64,000 bases of DNA. It comes from Ktedonobacteria bacterium brp13 (GTDB lineage: Bacteria; Chloroflexota; Ktedonobacteria; Ktedonobacterales; Ktedonobacteraceae). The position numbers and the translations under genes were made by a program. Location: assembly GCA_015099395.1 (NCBI GenBank), contig AP024096.1, positions 7,853,485 to 7,917,484 on the forward strand. Reading direction: 5' to 3'. The notes below the pieces were generated by a model. It was not told where the DNA came from and did not search any database. It saw only the letters and a program-made list of their open reading frames with translations. This document shows, piece by piece, positions 36,190-44,822 of this stretch (positions are counted from its first letter, which is position 1; every line of letters starts with the position of its first letter).

Positions 36190-36237
36190 GACACAACATG
36201 TTGATTGAAACCTCATCCCTGACACAACATGTTGATA
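36190..36237. promoter_or_regulatory. Tandem NrdR-box-like repeats between nrdJ and cinA
   Basis: GACACAACATGTTGAT occurs at 36190-36205 and again, identical over 16 bases, at 36221-36236. The spacing is exactly 31 bp, the three-helical-turn distance known for paired NrdR boxes. The core CAACATGTTG is palindromic. NrdR represses ribonucleotide reductase genes, so this is the expected operator for nrdJ. The second copy overlaps the -35 (TTGATA, 36232-36237) of a TTGATA-N18-TATAAG promoter facing cinA. No nrdR gene is in the window. Confidence 0.75.
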
Positions 36238-36349
36238 TTGCGTACCGTATGTTATTATAAGACTACTAATAACGGTTAGCAAGGGGGCCTATGCGAGGGT
36301 ACTGCCCCTTATCAGGTAGATCAACTCTACGTTAAAGAAAGATGGATCT

Positions 36350-37591
36350 ATGCGTGCTGAGATTTTGTCTTGCGGTACTGAATTGCTATTAGGTCATATC
36401 ACCGATACGAACGCCACTTATTTAGCACAGAACCTGTCTGTGCTCGGTATTGATCTCTACCATGTCTCGCAGGTAGGAGACAACCTTGAACGAATTGTTG
36501 AGTCACTACGACAAGGGTGGGAACGCTCACAATTGATCATTATGACAGGTGGCCTGGGTCCTACCGAGGATGACCTCTCGCGTGAGGCGATCAGTACTTT
36601 GCTTGGAGAGACAATGACCCTGGTGCCTGAGCTAGAGGCAAACCTGCGTGCTCGCTTTGCCCGTCAGGGGGCAACGATGCCAGAGCGCAACTTAAAGCAA
36701 GCCACATTGATCCCTTCGGCCCAGGCCCTGCCGAATCCTGAAGGAAGTGCTCCTGGTTGGTTTGTCGAGAAAGATGGTCGCATTATTGTTGCGATGCCCG
36801 GTGTGCCACGTGAGATGTACGTCATGTGGGAGCAGCAGGTGATACCGCGCCTGCAAAAGTATATTCAGGGTATTATTTTCACTCGTATCTTACGTGTCTA
36901 TGGCCTGGGGGAATCGTCGGTCGAAGAACGACTGCAATCCTTGCTGAGCAGCACAAACCCAACCATTGCTACCTATGTCAAAAACGATGGCATCAACGTA
37001 CGTATCACCGCTAAAGCTACCACAAAAGATGCTGCGGCGCAGCAGGTAGCTGAGATGGAGCAACGGGCACGTGCGTTGTTGGGTACGTATATCTTTGGTG
37101 TAGAAGACGATACCCTTGCTAGCGTCACTGGAAAAGCACTCCAGGCACGAGGGCAGACGCTGAGTGTCATGGAATCGCTGACTGGCGGCCTGCTTGCCAG
37201 CGCAATTACTGACTTCCAGAGTAGCTCCAAACATTTTATCGGTGGTATCGTGAGTTATAGTACTGAGCTCAAGATCCAGATGGGGGTGCCACGAGAAACA
37301 GTTGAGCGCTATGGTGTGATTAGTGCAGAGACTGCTGTCGCAATGGCCAGAGCTGTACGTGAACAATTGAAGACCGACTTTGGGATAGGTATTACTGGCG
37401 TTGCAGGTCCTGATAGACAAGAAGATAAGCCTGTTGGAACCGTGCATATAGCTGTTTGTGGTCCTGAGGGGGTTGTTACGGTGCTAGGTCCTGGTTGGCG
37501 TGGCAGACGAGCCGATAATAAGCGACATGCCGTACTGGCGGCACTGAACCTATTGCGGTATTATCTGGAGGGTACAGTAAAGCCTGAGTAG
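36350..37591 (+). CDS. cinA: CinA-family competence/damage-inducible protein (nicotinamide-nucleotide amidase)
   Basis: A 413-residue two-domain protein. The N-terminal MoCF/COG1058 domain begins R-A-E-I-L-S-C-G-T-E-L-L-L-G and has M-T-G-G-L-G-P-T-E-D-D and A-M-P-G-V-P-R-E-M. The C-terminal domain from about residue 255 (S-V-M-E-S-L-T-G-G-L-L-A-S, G-G-I-V-S-Y-S, G-I-T-G-V-A-G-P) is the PncC-type nicotinamide-nucleotide amidase. Such proteins recycle NMN and act as ADP-ribose pyrophosphatases; the competence link applies to some species only. In many genomes cinA precedes recA, but here recA is 24 kb away. Divergent from nrdJ. Confidence 0.95.
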   Translation: MRAEILSCGTELLLGHITDTNATYLAQNLSVLGIDLYHVSQVGDNLERIVESLRQGWERSQLIIMTGGLGPTEDDLSREAISTLLGETMTLVPELEANLRARFARQGATMPERNLKQATLIPSAQALPNPEGSAPGWFVEKDGRIIVAMPGVPREMYVMWEQQVIPRLQKYIQGIIFTRILRVYGLGESSVEERLQSLLSSTNPTIATYVKNDGINVRITAKATTKDAAAQQVAEMEQRARALLGTYIFGVEDDTLASVTGKALQARGQTLSVMESLTGGLLASAITDFQSSSKHFIGGIVSYSTELKIQMGVPRETVERYGVISAETAVAMARAVREQLKTDFGIGITGVAGPDRQEDKPVGTVHIAVCGPEGVVTVLGPGWRGRRADNKRHAVLAALNLLRYYLEGTVKPE

Positions 37592-37690
37592 CAACGCTAT
37601 GCTCAGGCTCATACGTAAAAGTATGATACAATTACAAGCACGATAATCATGAATAGATGCATCCTTTAACCTCCAGAATTGAGGCGCGAC

Positions 37691-38731
37691 GTGTATAGCG
37701 ATCCTAATGAGCCATCTCAGCGCGATGAGCAGAACCCCGTTGGATCTGAAGTTCGAAACTCTGAGTATACAGGGTATGCAGAATATGCACATCCTGATTA
37801 CTACAAAGCCGAAGGGCCGACTCCTGAGTATGGTCAGAGCGAATCCTCTAGCGCTTTTCAGCGTGATCGCTATTATTCCGAGCATACCTGGCAGGAAGAA
37901 TCGAATCCGAGTAAGGAGTCGACAGAACAGCAGGCAGCACATGAGGCGCAACAATCAGGTGGTATCCGTAAGAAGTTGGCGGGCATTGGTAGTGGCATTG
38001 TGGCGCTAGGAGTGTGGTTATTACAGTTTAAGAGCCTGGTCTTTTTCTTAAAGTTTGGTGTTGCCGGTTTTAGTGCGATCGTGTCGATATTCCTCTATTC
38101 GTTAATTTTTGGCTGGCCGTTTGCTATCGGGCTGGTCGCGATTCTCTTCTTACATGAGATGGGGCATGCTTTGGTAATGAGATTGAAAGGGATTCCGCTC
38201 GGTGGACTCATCTTTGTGCCAATGTTAGGTGCTGCCGTCACTATGCGTCAGATGCCACAGAGTGCTAAAGACGAGGCGGAGATTGGGATTGCAGGACCGA
38301 TCGCAGGAGCTGTTGTGGCCTCCATTTGTCTCTGGTTGGCCTACCAGCACGCAGGATCGCTATGGGGACCGCTGGCCTACTTCGGCTTCTTTATTAATCT
38401 GTTCAACTTGATCCCAGTGGTACCCTTTGATGGTGGTCGTGTGCTGGCAGCAATCGACCGCAGGGCCTGGATTGTCGGCTTTGTTGCTTTATTGAGCTAT
38501 CAAATATGGGAGTGGATACACGGGAACTTCAATTCGTTCCTGCTTATCTTTGTACTTATTGCCGCGACGCAACTGTGGACGCGCTCAAAGCCGAATGATA
38601 TGAACGGGAAAGCATACTATGATGTGCCAATCTCGACGCGTATCTCGCTCACCGTTGCGTACTTCGGGCTTGCGGGGATCCTATTCCTGGGGATGACAGT
38701 GTCGCAGCATATCATGCCCGGCTTGCAGTAA
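37691..38731 (+). CDS. M50-family (site-2 protease) membrane metalloprotease
   Basis: A 346-residue membrane protein with a long hydrophilic N-terminus (about 90 residues rich in E, S, Y, Q) followed by about six hydrophobic helices. The zinc motif is F-L-H-E-M-G-H-A-L, and the third ligand motif is N-L-I-P-V-V-P-F-D-G-G-R-V, a variant of the S2P N-x-x-P-x-x-x-x-D-G. M-L-G-A-A-V-T-M and G-I-A-G-P-I-A-G-A are also typical of M50. Such enzymes cut substrates within the membrane, often anti-sigma factors; none is encoded nearby. The start is placed at GTG 37691 with GAGG upstream; an in-frame TTG at 37679 is the alternative. Confidence 0.87.
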   Translation: MYSDPNEPSQRDEQNPVGSEVRNSEYTGYAEYAHPDYYKAEGPTPEYGQSESSSAFQRDRYYSEHTWQEESNPSKESTEQQAAHEAQQSGGIRKKLAGIGSGIVALGVWLLQFKSLVFFLKFGVAGFSAIVSIFLYSLIFGWPFAIGLVAILFLHEMGHALVMRLKGIPLGGLIFVPMLGAAVTMRQMPQSAKDEAEIGIAGPIAGAVVASICLWLAYQHAGSLWGPLAYFGFFINLFNLIPVVPFDGGRVLAAIDRRAWIVGFVALLSYQIWEWIHGNFNSFLLIFVLIAATQLWTRSKPNDMNGKAYYDVPISTRISLTVAYFGLAGILFLGMTVSQHIMPGLQ

Positions 38732-38771
38732 AGACTATCGCTGTAGCGCGAGATGGCTGAAATGACAGAAC

Positions 38772-38810
38772 AGAGGAGAGCCTTACTTTGAGGAAGCTCT
38801 CCTCTTTCTT
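38772..38810. terminator. Bidirectional terminator
   Basis: AGAGGAGAGC (38772-38781) pairs with GCTCTCCTCT (38796-38805), then TTCTT, between the convergent M50 and dehydrogenase genes. Confidence 0.75.
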
Positions 38811-38821
38811 GTGCCGATAAC

Positions 38822-39733
38822 TTATTTGTCCTGCTCTATACGAACTTCGACGCCTGCGATCTCTTCTAATACCTTGAGGAGAGAGGTATAGTCGTCGCGT
38901 CCATAACCGGCTGCGCGTGCCATATCGTAGAGTTGGCGAGAGAGGGCCGTCATGGTAACGGGCATCTGATTCTCCGCTGCCATATCGAGGGCGAGCCCCA
39001 GGTCTTTGTGTAGCAGGTCGGTCATAAAACCGGGTTGGAAGCTGCCATTGAATGCGCGCATGGGGAACTGGTTGGCGAGCTGCCAGCTTGCGCCTGTACT
39101 GATACCGATGATCCTGGCCATCGTTTCGACATCCGCACCTGCCTTGACGCCAAGGACAAGCGCCTCGGCGGTTGCCGCAGTAATGGTGCCGACAAGCATA
39201 TTATTGATCAGCTTGACAACCTCGCCAGAGCCGCTGGGGCCCACATAGATAACGCTTTCTTTCTTACCCATCGCCTCCAATACCGGGCGTACGCGCTCGA
39301 AGATCTCTTTTTCGCCACCGACCATGATGGTTAGTGTGCCATTGACTGCGCCCTGTGAACCACCACTGACGGGAGCATCGAGGAAGTGCGTATTGCGTTG
39401 GGCGGCACTCTCTGCGAGCTTGCGGCTAACAGATGGTGCAATGGTGCTCATATCGATAATAACAAGGTCTCTGCGTGCTCCTTCAAGGATGCCCTGTGAG
39501 CCGGTAACGACCTCTTCAACCTGGGGTGAGTTAGGGACCATTGTAATAACGACCTCAACGGCCATCGCCAGCGCGCGTGGTGAGGGAGCCAGTTTAGCAC
39601 CCGCTTGCAAAACCTCCTGCACCTCTGGCTTCTCAGGATGGCGAGCAAAGATCGTTACATTATGGCCTGCCTTCAGCAAGTTTAGAGTCATTGGGCGACC
39701 CATGACGCCAATACCAATAAAACCTACCTTCAT
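38822..39733 (-). CDS. NAD(P)-dependent beta-hydroxyacid dehydrogenase (3-hydroxyisobutyrate / tartronate-semialdehyde type)
   Basis: A 303-residue dehydrogenase with Rossmann motif G-F-I-G-I-G-V-M-G-R-P-M near the N-terminus. The substrate-binding D-A-P-V-S-G-G-S-Q-G-A is at about 122-132, and G-S-G-E-V-V-K-L-I-N-N carries the catalytic lysine. The family includes 3-hydroxyisobutyrate dehydrogenase (valine breakdown) and 2-hydroxy-3-oxopropionate reductase. It lies 129 bases downstream of the MCC alpha subunit on the same strand, so a branched-chain amino acid role is the best guess. AGGAGA precedes the ATG. Confidence 0.88.
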   Translation of the reverse strand: MKVGFIGIGVMGRPMTLNLLKAGHNVTIFARHPEKPEVQEVLQAGAKLAPSPRALAMAVEVVITMVPNSPQVEEVVTGSQGILEGARRDLVIIDMSTIAPSVSRKLAESAAQRNTHFLDAPVSGGSQGAVNGTLTIMVGGEKEIFERVRPVLEAMGKKESVIYVGPSGSGEVVKLINNMLVGTITAATAEALVLGVKAGADVETMARIIGISTGASWQLANQFPMRAFNGSFQPGFMTDLLHKDLGLALDMAAENQMPVTMTALSRQLYDMARAAGYGRDDYTSLLKVLEEIAGVEVRIEQDK

Positions 39734-39862
39734 TGAGAGCTCTCCTGTCTTTTTGGCTATTCATTTATTGTAAAATCAATAGCTATTTGATATCTTTCTA
39801 TAGCAAAACGTGTGTACTGCGCCACTGTGGCATTGGGTGCTCGATCGTGGGCGCTCCTTTGC

Positions 39863-41893
39863 TTACAGTTCGTCTGGTCCAGGGAGGCTAAGGATTTCAG
39901 CGACTACAGCACCGCCTTGTACAATAGATCCCTCCTCGTAGTGAATATGTTGGATGGTACCCGCGTAGGGTGCTGTTATTGTATGCTCCATCTTCATCGC
40001 TGCGAGAACCAGCAATACCTGGTGCGCTTCTACTATATCACCATCGTGGACATACACTTTGACGACGGTACCGGTCATCGGTGCTGAGAGCGTATTGCGC
40101 ATGTCGCGCTGCGAATGTCCATACGCTGCGCTGTTGATATCGGGAGCCTGACGCGGCAGCAAGTGGTAATGTTGTCCATTGTATGCAATATCAATACCGT
40201 TTGCATCTGCCTGTACATGTGCACTACTATGGATGCCTGCCCTCTCTATAATCAGTAGACCATGCTGATAGCTCAGGCAGGTGATTGTCTGTATTGGCTC
40301 TCCATCGATGTGGATCTGCCAACGTGCTTGTTGTACGCGATCTTGTTGAATTGTAATAGTGTATGCTTGCTCATGATAGTAATAGGTCTGGTGATACGCC
40401 TCACCAATCGTGCGCCAGGGTCCAAGGCTCTGCCAGGGTGACTGTCTTTTGGTCTTGGATAGGGTTTGTGTATCCGCTTGACCTGGTTGCATGGTTGCCA
40501 GTGCTGCGAAGATCAGTACTTCGTCAGGGAGAATTGTCGTCTGTAGAGTTGTTGTAAGCTTGTGCTGCTCAAGAAAGTTCGTGTAGGTCTCACCTTCCTG
40601 AAAGGCGGGATGCTGGCTGATGGCGCTGAGCAATGGCAAGTTCGTTGTGACGCCGAAGATGGCGCTATGTGAGAGGGTCTGGCGCAGACGAGCGATGCTG
40701 GCTGTGCGATCTTCTCCGTAGACGATTAACTTGGCAAGCATTGGATCATAGTATTGAGTGACCTCGTCACCTGCTACGACTCCACTATCCAGACGTACGC
40801 CTGGCGTAGATGGGATAGCGAACGTCGTAATAGTGCCGGTTGATGGCAGATACTGGTGGGCAGGATCTTCAGCATAGATACGAACCTCAATCGCATGCCC
40901 GCGTGGCTGTAGCTCTGCTTGTTGTAAGGTAAGTGGCTCGCCTGCTGCGATCAAGAGTTGTTGGCGAACGAGATCAAGACCGGTAATAAGTTCGGTTACG
41001 GGATGCTCAACCTGGAGGCGGGTATTCATTTCGAGGAAATAGAAGTTTCGCTCCTGGTCGACGATAAACTCTATCGTTCCCGCGTTGACGTATTCTGCTG
41101 CTTTGGCAATAGCGATGGCTGCCTGTCCCATCTGTGCGCGCAGATCAGGTGTGAGCGTGGTTGATGGGCTCTCCTCCAGGATTTTCTGGTGGCGGCGTTG
41201 GATTGAGCATTCACGTTCATTGAGATGGACAATGTTGCCGTGCTGGTCGGCGAGGACCTGGATCTCGATGTGGCGAGGCTGTTGTAGATAGCGTTCAAGG
41301 AAGACTTCATCATTGCCAAAGGCAGCCCTGGCCTCACGTTGTGCTCCGGCAAGTTGTTCGTAGAAGGTATCTTCCGTTGTAACGATGCGCATCCCCTTGC
41401 CGCCGCCACCTGCGGAGGCTTTGATCAGTAATGGGAAGCCAATCGAGTGAGCTTTCTGATAGAGGATCTCCTTGTCCTGCTGTTCACCGTCATAGCCAGG
41501 AACGATAGGTGCACCGACCTTGCGTGCCAGTTGTTTGGCCGCAATCTTTGAACCCATCAGGCGGATCGCCGTTGCTGATGGGCCGATAAAGACCAGTCCT
41601 GCCTGTTCACATGCTTCTGCGAAGGCTGCATTCTCGGAGAGAAAACCATAACCAGGGTGAACCGCTTCGGCTCCGCTCTGCTGGGCAACTGCTATGATGG
41701 CTGGGATATGAAGATAGCTCTCCTGAGCAGGTGCTGGCCCGATCTTATACGCCTCGTCTGCTGTATAGACATGGAGCGCATGGGTATCTGCCGCCGAGTA
41801 GACCGCAACGCTGCGAATACCCATCTCACGGCAGGTTGTTATAATACGTACCGCGATCTCGCCGCGGTTAGCGATTAAGATTTTTTTGAACAT
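39863..41893 (-). CDS. liuD: Methylcrotonyl-CoA carboxylase, biotin-containing alpha subunit
   Basis: A 676-residue acyl-CoA carboxylase alpha chain. Residues 1-450 form the biotin carboxylase: I-A-N-R-G-E-I-A-V-R-I, G-G-G-G-K-G-M-R-I, E-R-E-C-S-I-Q-R-R-H-Q-K, E-M-N-T-R-L-Q-V-E-H. The C-terminal biotinyl domain has A-A-M-K-M-E-H with the biotinylated lysine at about 634. The domain order and length match MCC alpha, and gene order beta-hydratase-alpha matches liuB-liuC-liuD. An acetyl- or propionyl-CoA carboxylase chain is possible from sequence alone, but the neighbours favour methylcrotonyl-CoA. Confidence 0.9.
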   Translation of the reverse strand: MFKKILIANRGEIAVRIITTCREMGIRSVAVYSAADTHALHVYTADEAYKIGPAPAQESYLHIPAIIAVAQQSGAEAVHPGYGFLSENAAFAEACEQAGLVFIGPSATAIRLMGSKIAAKQLARKVGAPIVPGYDGEQQDKEILYQKAHSIGFPLLIKASAGGGGKGMRIVTTEDTFYEQLAGAQREARAAFGNDEVFLERYLQQPRHIEIQVLADQHGNIVHLNERECSIQRRHQKILEESPSTTLTPDLRAQMGQAAIAIAKAAEYVNAGTIEFIVDQERNFYFLEMNTRLQVEHPVTELITGLDLVRQQLLIAAGEPLTLQQAELQPRGHAIEVRIYAEDPAHQYLPSTGTITTFAIPSTPGVRLDSGVVAGDEVTQYYDPMLAKLIVYGEDRTASIARLRQTLSHSAIFGVTTNLPLLSAISQHPAFQEGETYTNFLEQHKLTTTLQTTILPDEVLIFAALATMQPGQADTQTLSKTKRQSPWQSLGPWRTIGEAYHQTYYYHEQAYTITIQQDRVQQARWQIHIDGEPIQTITCLSYQHGLLIIERAGIHSSAHVQADANGIDIAYNGQHYHLLPRQAPDINSAAYGHSQRDMRNTLSAPMTGTVVKVYVHDGDIVEAHQVLLVLAAMKMEHTITAPYAGTIQHIHYEEGSIVQGGAVVAEILSLPGPDEL

Positions 41894-41929
41894 AGTGCCT
41901 CTTTGCGCATGAAGAAGAGCGTGATGCTA

Positions 41930-42751
41930 TTATGAGCGTTGCCAGCGTGGTGGGCGTTTCTCCAGAAAGGCCCCCAGACCCTCCTGACCTTCCGCACTGA
42001 CACGTGTTTGAGCATTGACGATGGCGGTATGATGACGCGCCTGCTCATCGGGCATCGCTCCGACCTGTAATGCCAGAGCCTTACTGGTCCGAATCGCCCG
42101 TGGACCTGCGCCCAGTAACTCGTGAATGGCTTTCTGGACAGCATCGTCGAGATAGTCATCGGAGACGGTAGAGTGGACAAGCCCGATCGCCTGTGCGCGT
42201 GACGCACTAAAACGTTCGCCTGTGACGAAGAGCATACGGGCATTCGTTTCGCCAATTTTACGTAATGCATAAGGTGAGATAACAGCAGGGACGATGCCGA
42301 GCTTGACTTCGCTAAACGCAAAGCGTGCGCTCTCTGCTGCGATCACGATGTCGCAGACCGAGACCAGTCCGACTCCACCCCCCAGTGCATGACCCTGGAC
42401 GCGTCCAATGACTGGACAGGGAAAGTGATTGATTGTACGTAACATATCTGCCAGGCGTAGCGCGTCGTTATAGTTCTCCTCTTCAGTATATTGAGTGGCC
42501 TCGCGCATCATCGCGATATCTGCCCCTGCACAGAATATCTGGCCCTCGCTGGTCAATACCACTGCGTGTAGCCGTTCATCGATGGCAAGCTCAGTAAAGG
42601 CTGCTGTAAGTTCATCGATCAGGACTGTATTTAATGCATTGCGTACGGCTGGTCGCCTGATAGTAACAGTAGCGATCCGGTCCTGGTGGCTGCTTTGCAC
42701 CGTAAGATGGATATATTGTGAATGCGATGAAAGTGTCATCTTTTTGCTCAT
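41930..42751 (-). CDS. liuC: Enoyl-CoA hydratase/isomerase, probable methylglutaconyl-CoA hydratase
   Basis: A 273-residue crotonase-fold protein. Motifs are R-P-A-V-R-N-A-L-N, F-C-A-G-A-D-I (oxyanion hole), and G-H-A-L-G-G-G-V-G-L-V-S-V-C-D with A-F-S-E-V-K-L-G-I-V-P-A, including a glutamate in the catalytic region. It lies between the two MCC subunit genes (36 and 102 base gaps), so hydration of 3-methylglutaconyl-CoA to HMG-CoA is the expected reaction. Two possible starts (42751 and M5) differ by four codons. Confidence 0.9.
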   Translation of the reverse strand: MSKKMTLSSHSQYIHLTVQSSHQDRIATVTIRRPAVRNALNTVLIDELTAAFTELAIDERLHAVVLTSEGQIFCAGADIAMMREATQYTEEENYNDALRLADMLRTINHFPCPVIGRVQGHALGGGVGLVSVCDIVIAAESARFAFSEVKLGIVPAVISPYALRKIGETNARMLFVTGERFSASRAQAIGLVHSTVSDDYLDDAVQKAIHELLGAGPRAIRTSKALALQVGAMPDEQARHHTAIVNAQTRVSAEGQEGLGAFLEKRPPRWQRS

Positions 42752-42853
42752 CTTCTTTCGCGGAACGGCGCAAGGCCTTTCCCACTGATTCCCTATACTG
42801 GTAACGCCTATCTAGCTATAGTGGCATAGAGGGATACAGAATCGATAACTCTG

Positions 42854-44461
42854 TTACATGCGAAAGACACCAAAAGGCGTCTCTGGCATCGGTGCATTGA
42901 GGGCGGCGGCGATGCCCAGACCCAGGATGGTACGCGTGTCGCGTGGATCTATAATGCCATCGTCCCATAGGCGAGCCGTACTATAATAAGGATTGCCTTC
43001 TGCCTCGTATTTGTCGAGGATAGGCTGCATAAAGACAGTCTCTTCCTCGGGGCTGAGTGACCGACCCTTTGCCGCTAATCCATCTTTACGAATGGTGGTC
43101 AGGACCGTCGCGGCCTGCTGTCCACCCATAACCGAGATGCGCGCATTCGGCCACATCCAGAGTTGACGTGGTGAATAGGCACGACCACACATACCGTAGT
43201 TGCCCGCGCCAAACGAGCCACCAATGATAACCGTAAAGCGTGGCACCGGAGCGTTCGCGACCGCCATTACCATCTTCGCCCCATCCTTCGCAATCCCTCC
43301 GTTCTCATACTGTCGACCAACCATAAAGCCTGCGATATTTTGGAGAAAGATCAGTGGCGTTTGGCGTTGCGCACAGAGCTCGATAAAATGCGTAGCCTTG
43401 AGTGCGCTCTCAGAGAAGAGGATACCGTTGTTCGCGATGATACCCACAGGAAAGCCCATCAGGCGAGCAAAGCCACACACCAGCGTTGTGCCATAAAGTG
43501 CTTTGAACTCATGGAAATCGCTACCATCAACCAGTCGTGCAATGATCTCGCGTACATCATAACTCTTCTTACCATCTTGCGGAACAATACCGAGCAGGTC
43601 GTTGGAATCGTAGAGTGGTGGCTCAGGTGAGTGAATATCCCAGGGGATATATTTTCTTCTATGAAGATGTGTGACGATACTACGACAGATAGCGAGTGCA
43701 TGCTCATCGTTGACCGCCAGGTGATCGGTTACACCTGAGATCCGGCTATGAACATCAGCGCCACCAAGCTCCTCAGCCGTTACCTCTTCGCCGGTCGCTG
43801 CTTTGACCAGTGGAGGACCACCCAGAAAGATGGTACCATTGCCCTGCACGATAATCGTCTCATCGCTCATCGCAGGCACATACGCACCGCCTGCTGTACA
43901 GGAACCCATCACAACCGCGATCTGCGGGATACGCTGGCTCGACATACGCGCTTGATTGTAGAAGATGCGTCCGAAGTGCTCGCGGTCTGGGAAGACCTCA
44001 GCCTGTAGTGGAAGGAATGCGCCACCGGAATCGACCAGATAGATGCAGGGGAGATGGTTCTCTTCTGCAACCTCCTGCGCACGCAGATGTTTTTTAACGG
44101 TGAGTGGATAGTATGAGCCACCTTTAACAGTAGCGTCATTCGCAATGATGACACATTCCTGTCCTTCTACTACACCTATGCCCGTAACAATACCGGCTGC
44201 CGGGGCCTCTCCATCGTACATATCCCAGGCGGCGAGGGGACTAAACTCAAGAAAAGGGGTAGCGGGATCACAGAGCATCTGAATACGCTCTCGTGCTAGC
44301 AATTTGTCGCGCTTACGATGACGCGCGATAGCCTCCTCACCCCCGCCTTGCTGTACCTGTTGTACACGGCTTTGCAATTCAGTGATAAGCTGCTGAAAAT
44401 ACGTCGTATTGGTTGTAAACTCGGGTGAATGTCGATCTATGTGTGACTCAATGCGGGCCAT
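42854..44461 (-). CDS. liuB: Methylcrotonyl-CoA carboxylase, beta (carboxyltransferase) subunit
   Basis: A 535-residue carboxyltransferase of exactly MCC-beta length. It has the N-terminal helical region ([14 protein letters not shown]) and two crotonase-like halves. Typical motifs are [51 protein letters not shown] and [10 protein letters not shown]. It is the first gene of the minus-strand leucine-degradation operon. A gene for isovaleryl-CoA dehydrogenase (liuA) does not precede it here. Confidence 0.94.
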   Translation of the reverse strand: MARIESHIDRHSPEFTTNTTYFQQLITELQSRVQQVQQGGGEEAIARHRKRDKLLARERIQMLCDPATPFLEFSPLAAWDMYDGEAPAAGIVTGIGVVEGQECVIIANDATVKGGSYYPLTVKKHLRAQEVAEENHLPCIYLVDSGGAFLPLQAEVFPDREHFGRIFYNQARMSSQRIPQIAVVMGSCTAGGAYVPAMSDETIIVQGNGTIFLGGPPLVKAATGEEVTAEELGGADVHSRISGVTDHLAVNDEHALAICRSIVTHLHRRKYIPWDIHSPEPPLYDSNDLLGIVPQDGKKSYDVREIIARLVDGSDFHEFKALYGTTLVCGFARLMGFPVGIIANNGILFSESALKATHFIELCAQRQTPLIFLQNIAGFMVGRQYENGGIAKDGAKMVMAVANAPVPRFTVIIGGSFGAGNYGMCGRAYSPRQLWMWPNARISVMGGQQAATVLTTIRKDGLAAKGRSLSPEEETVFMQPILDKYEAEGNPYYSTARLWDDGIIDPRDTRTILGLGIAAALNAPMPETPFGVFRM

Positions 44462-44607
44462 ATCTAAACATATCCTCTCAACGATGATGGACGCGATCTG
44501 GTCGTGTTGCTACCAAACAATCGCACAACTTTGTGTGATTAGATAATACTGTGCTCGAACGGCTTGCGAGGCTCCTTACCGGGGATTACAAGTGGTGTTC
44601 TCTTATG

Positions 44608-44661
44608 TTGACAGAAAGGACCCCTTTCGTGTATTATACACGAGTAAAAATAGAGAAACAA
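44608..44661. promoter_or_regulatory. Overlapping divergent promoters of liu operon and glmU with a shared palindrome
   Basis: Plus strand: TTGACA (44608-44613), 18-base spacer, TATTAT (44632-44637). Minus strand: TTGTTT (44661-44656), 17-base spacer, TATAAT (44638-44633). Both -10 boxes lie within the perfect palindrome TCGTGTA-TTA-TACACGA (44627-44643). A repressor bound there would block both directions. The rest of 44462-44822 is untranslated leader for the two genes, with a TGCTGAA/TTCAGCA-type hairpin near 44690-44738 and no other gene. Confidence 0.65.
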
Positions 44662-44822
44662 GCTTTTCTCACTGGCGTGTAAAGGCATAGAGTGCTGAAA
44701 AGCAGGTTGTTTTATTCTACTTTTGTTCTCTTCAGCATATGTATTCCTGAATATGTGTAGCACTCGCTGCCATAGGATACGTAGAATTCAAAATATTACA
44801 AAAAGGGTTTGTCATACAAACT

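Noticed and set aside
36037-36349. Cobalamin riboswitch upstream of nrdJ
   Set aside because: Looked for because nrdJ needs B12, but neither the B12 box nor the aptamer core is present.
36890-37447. 185-codon minus-strand ORF
   Set aside because: Antisense to cinA, which is complete and well conserved.
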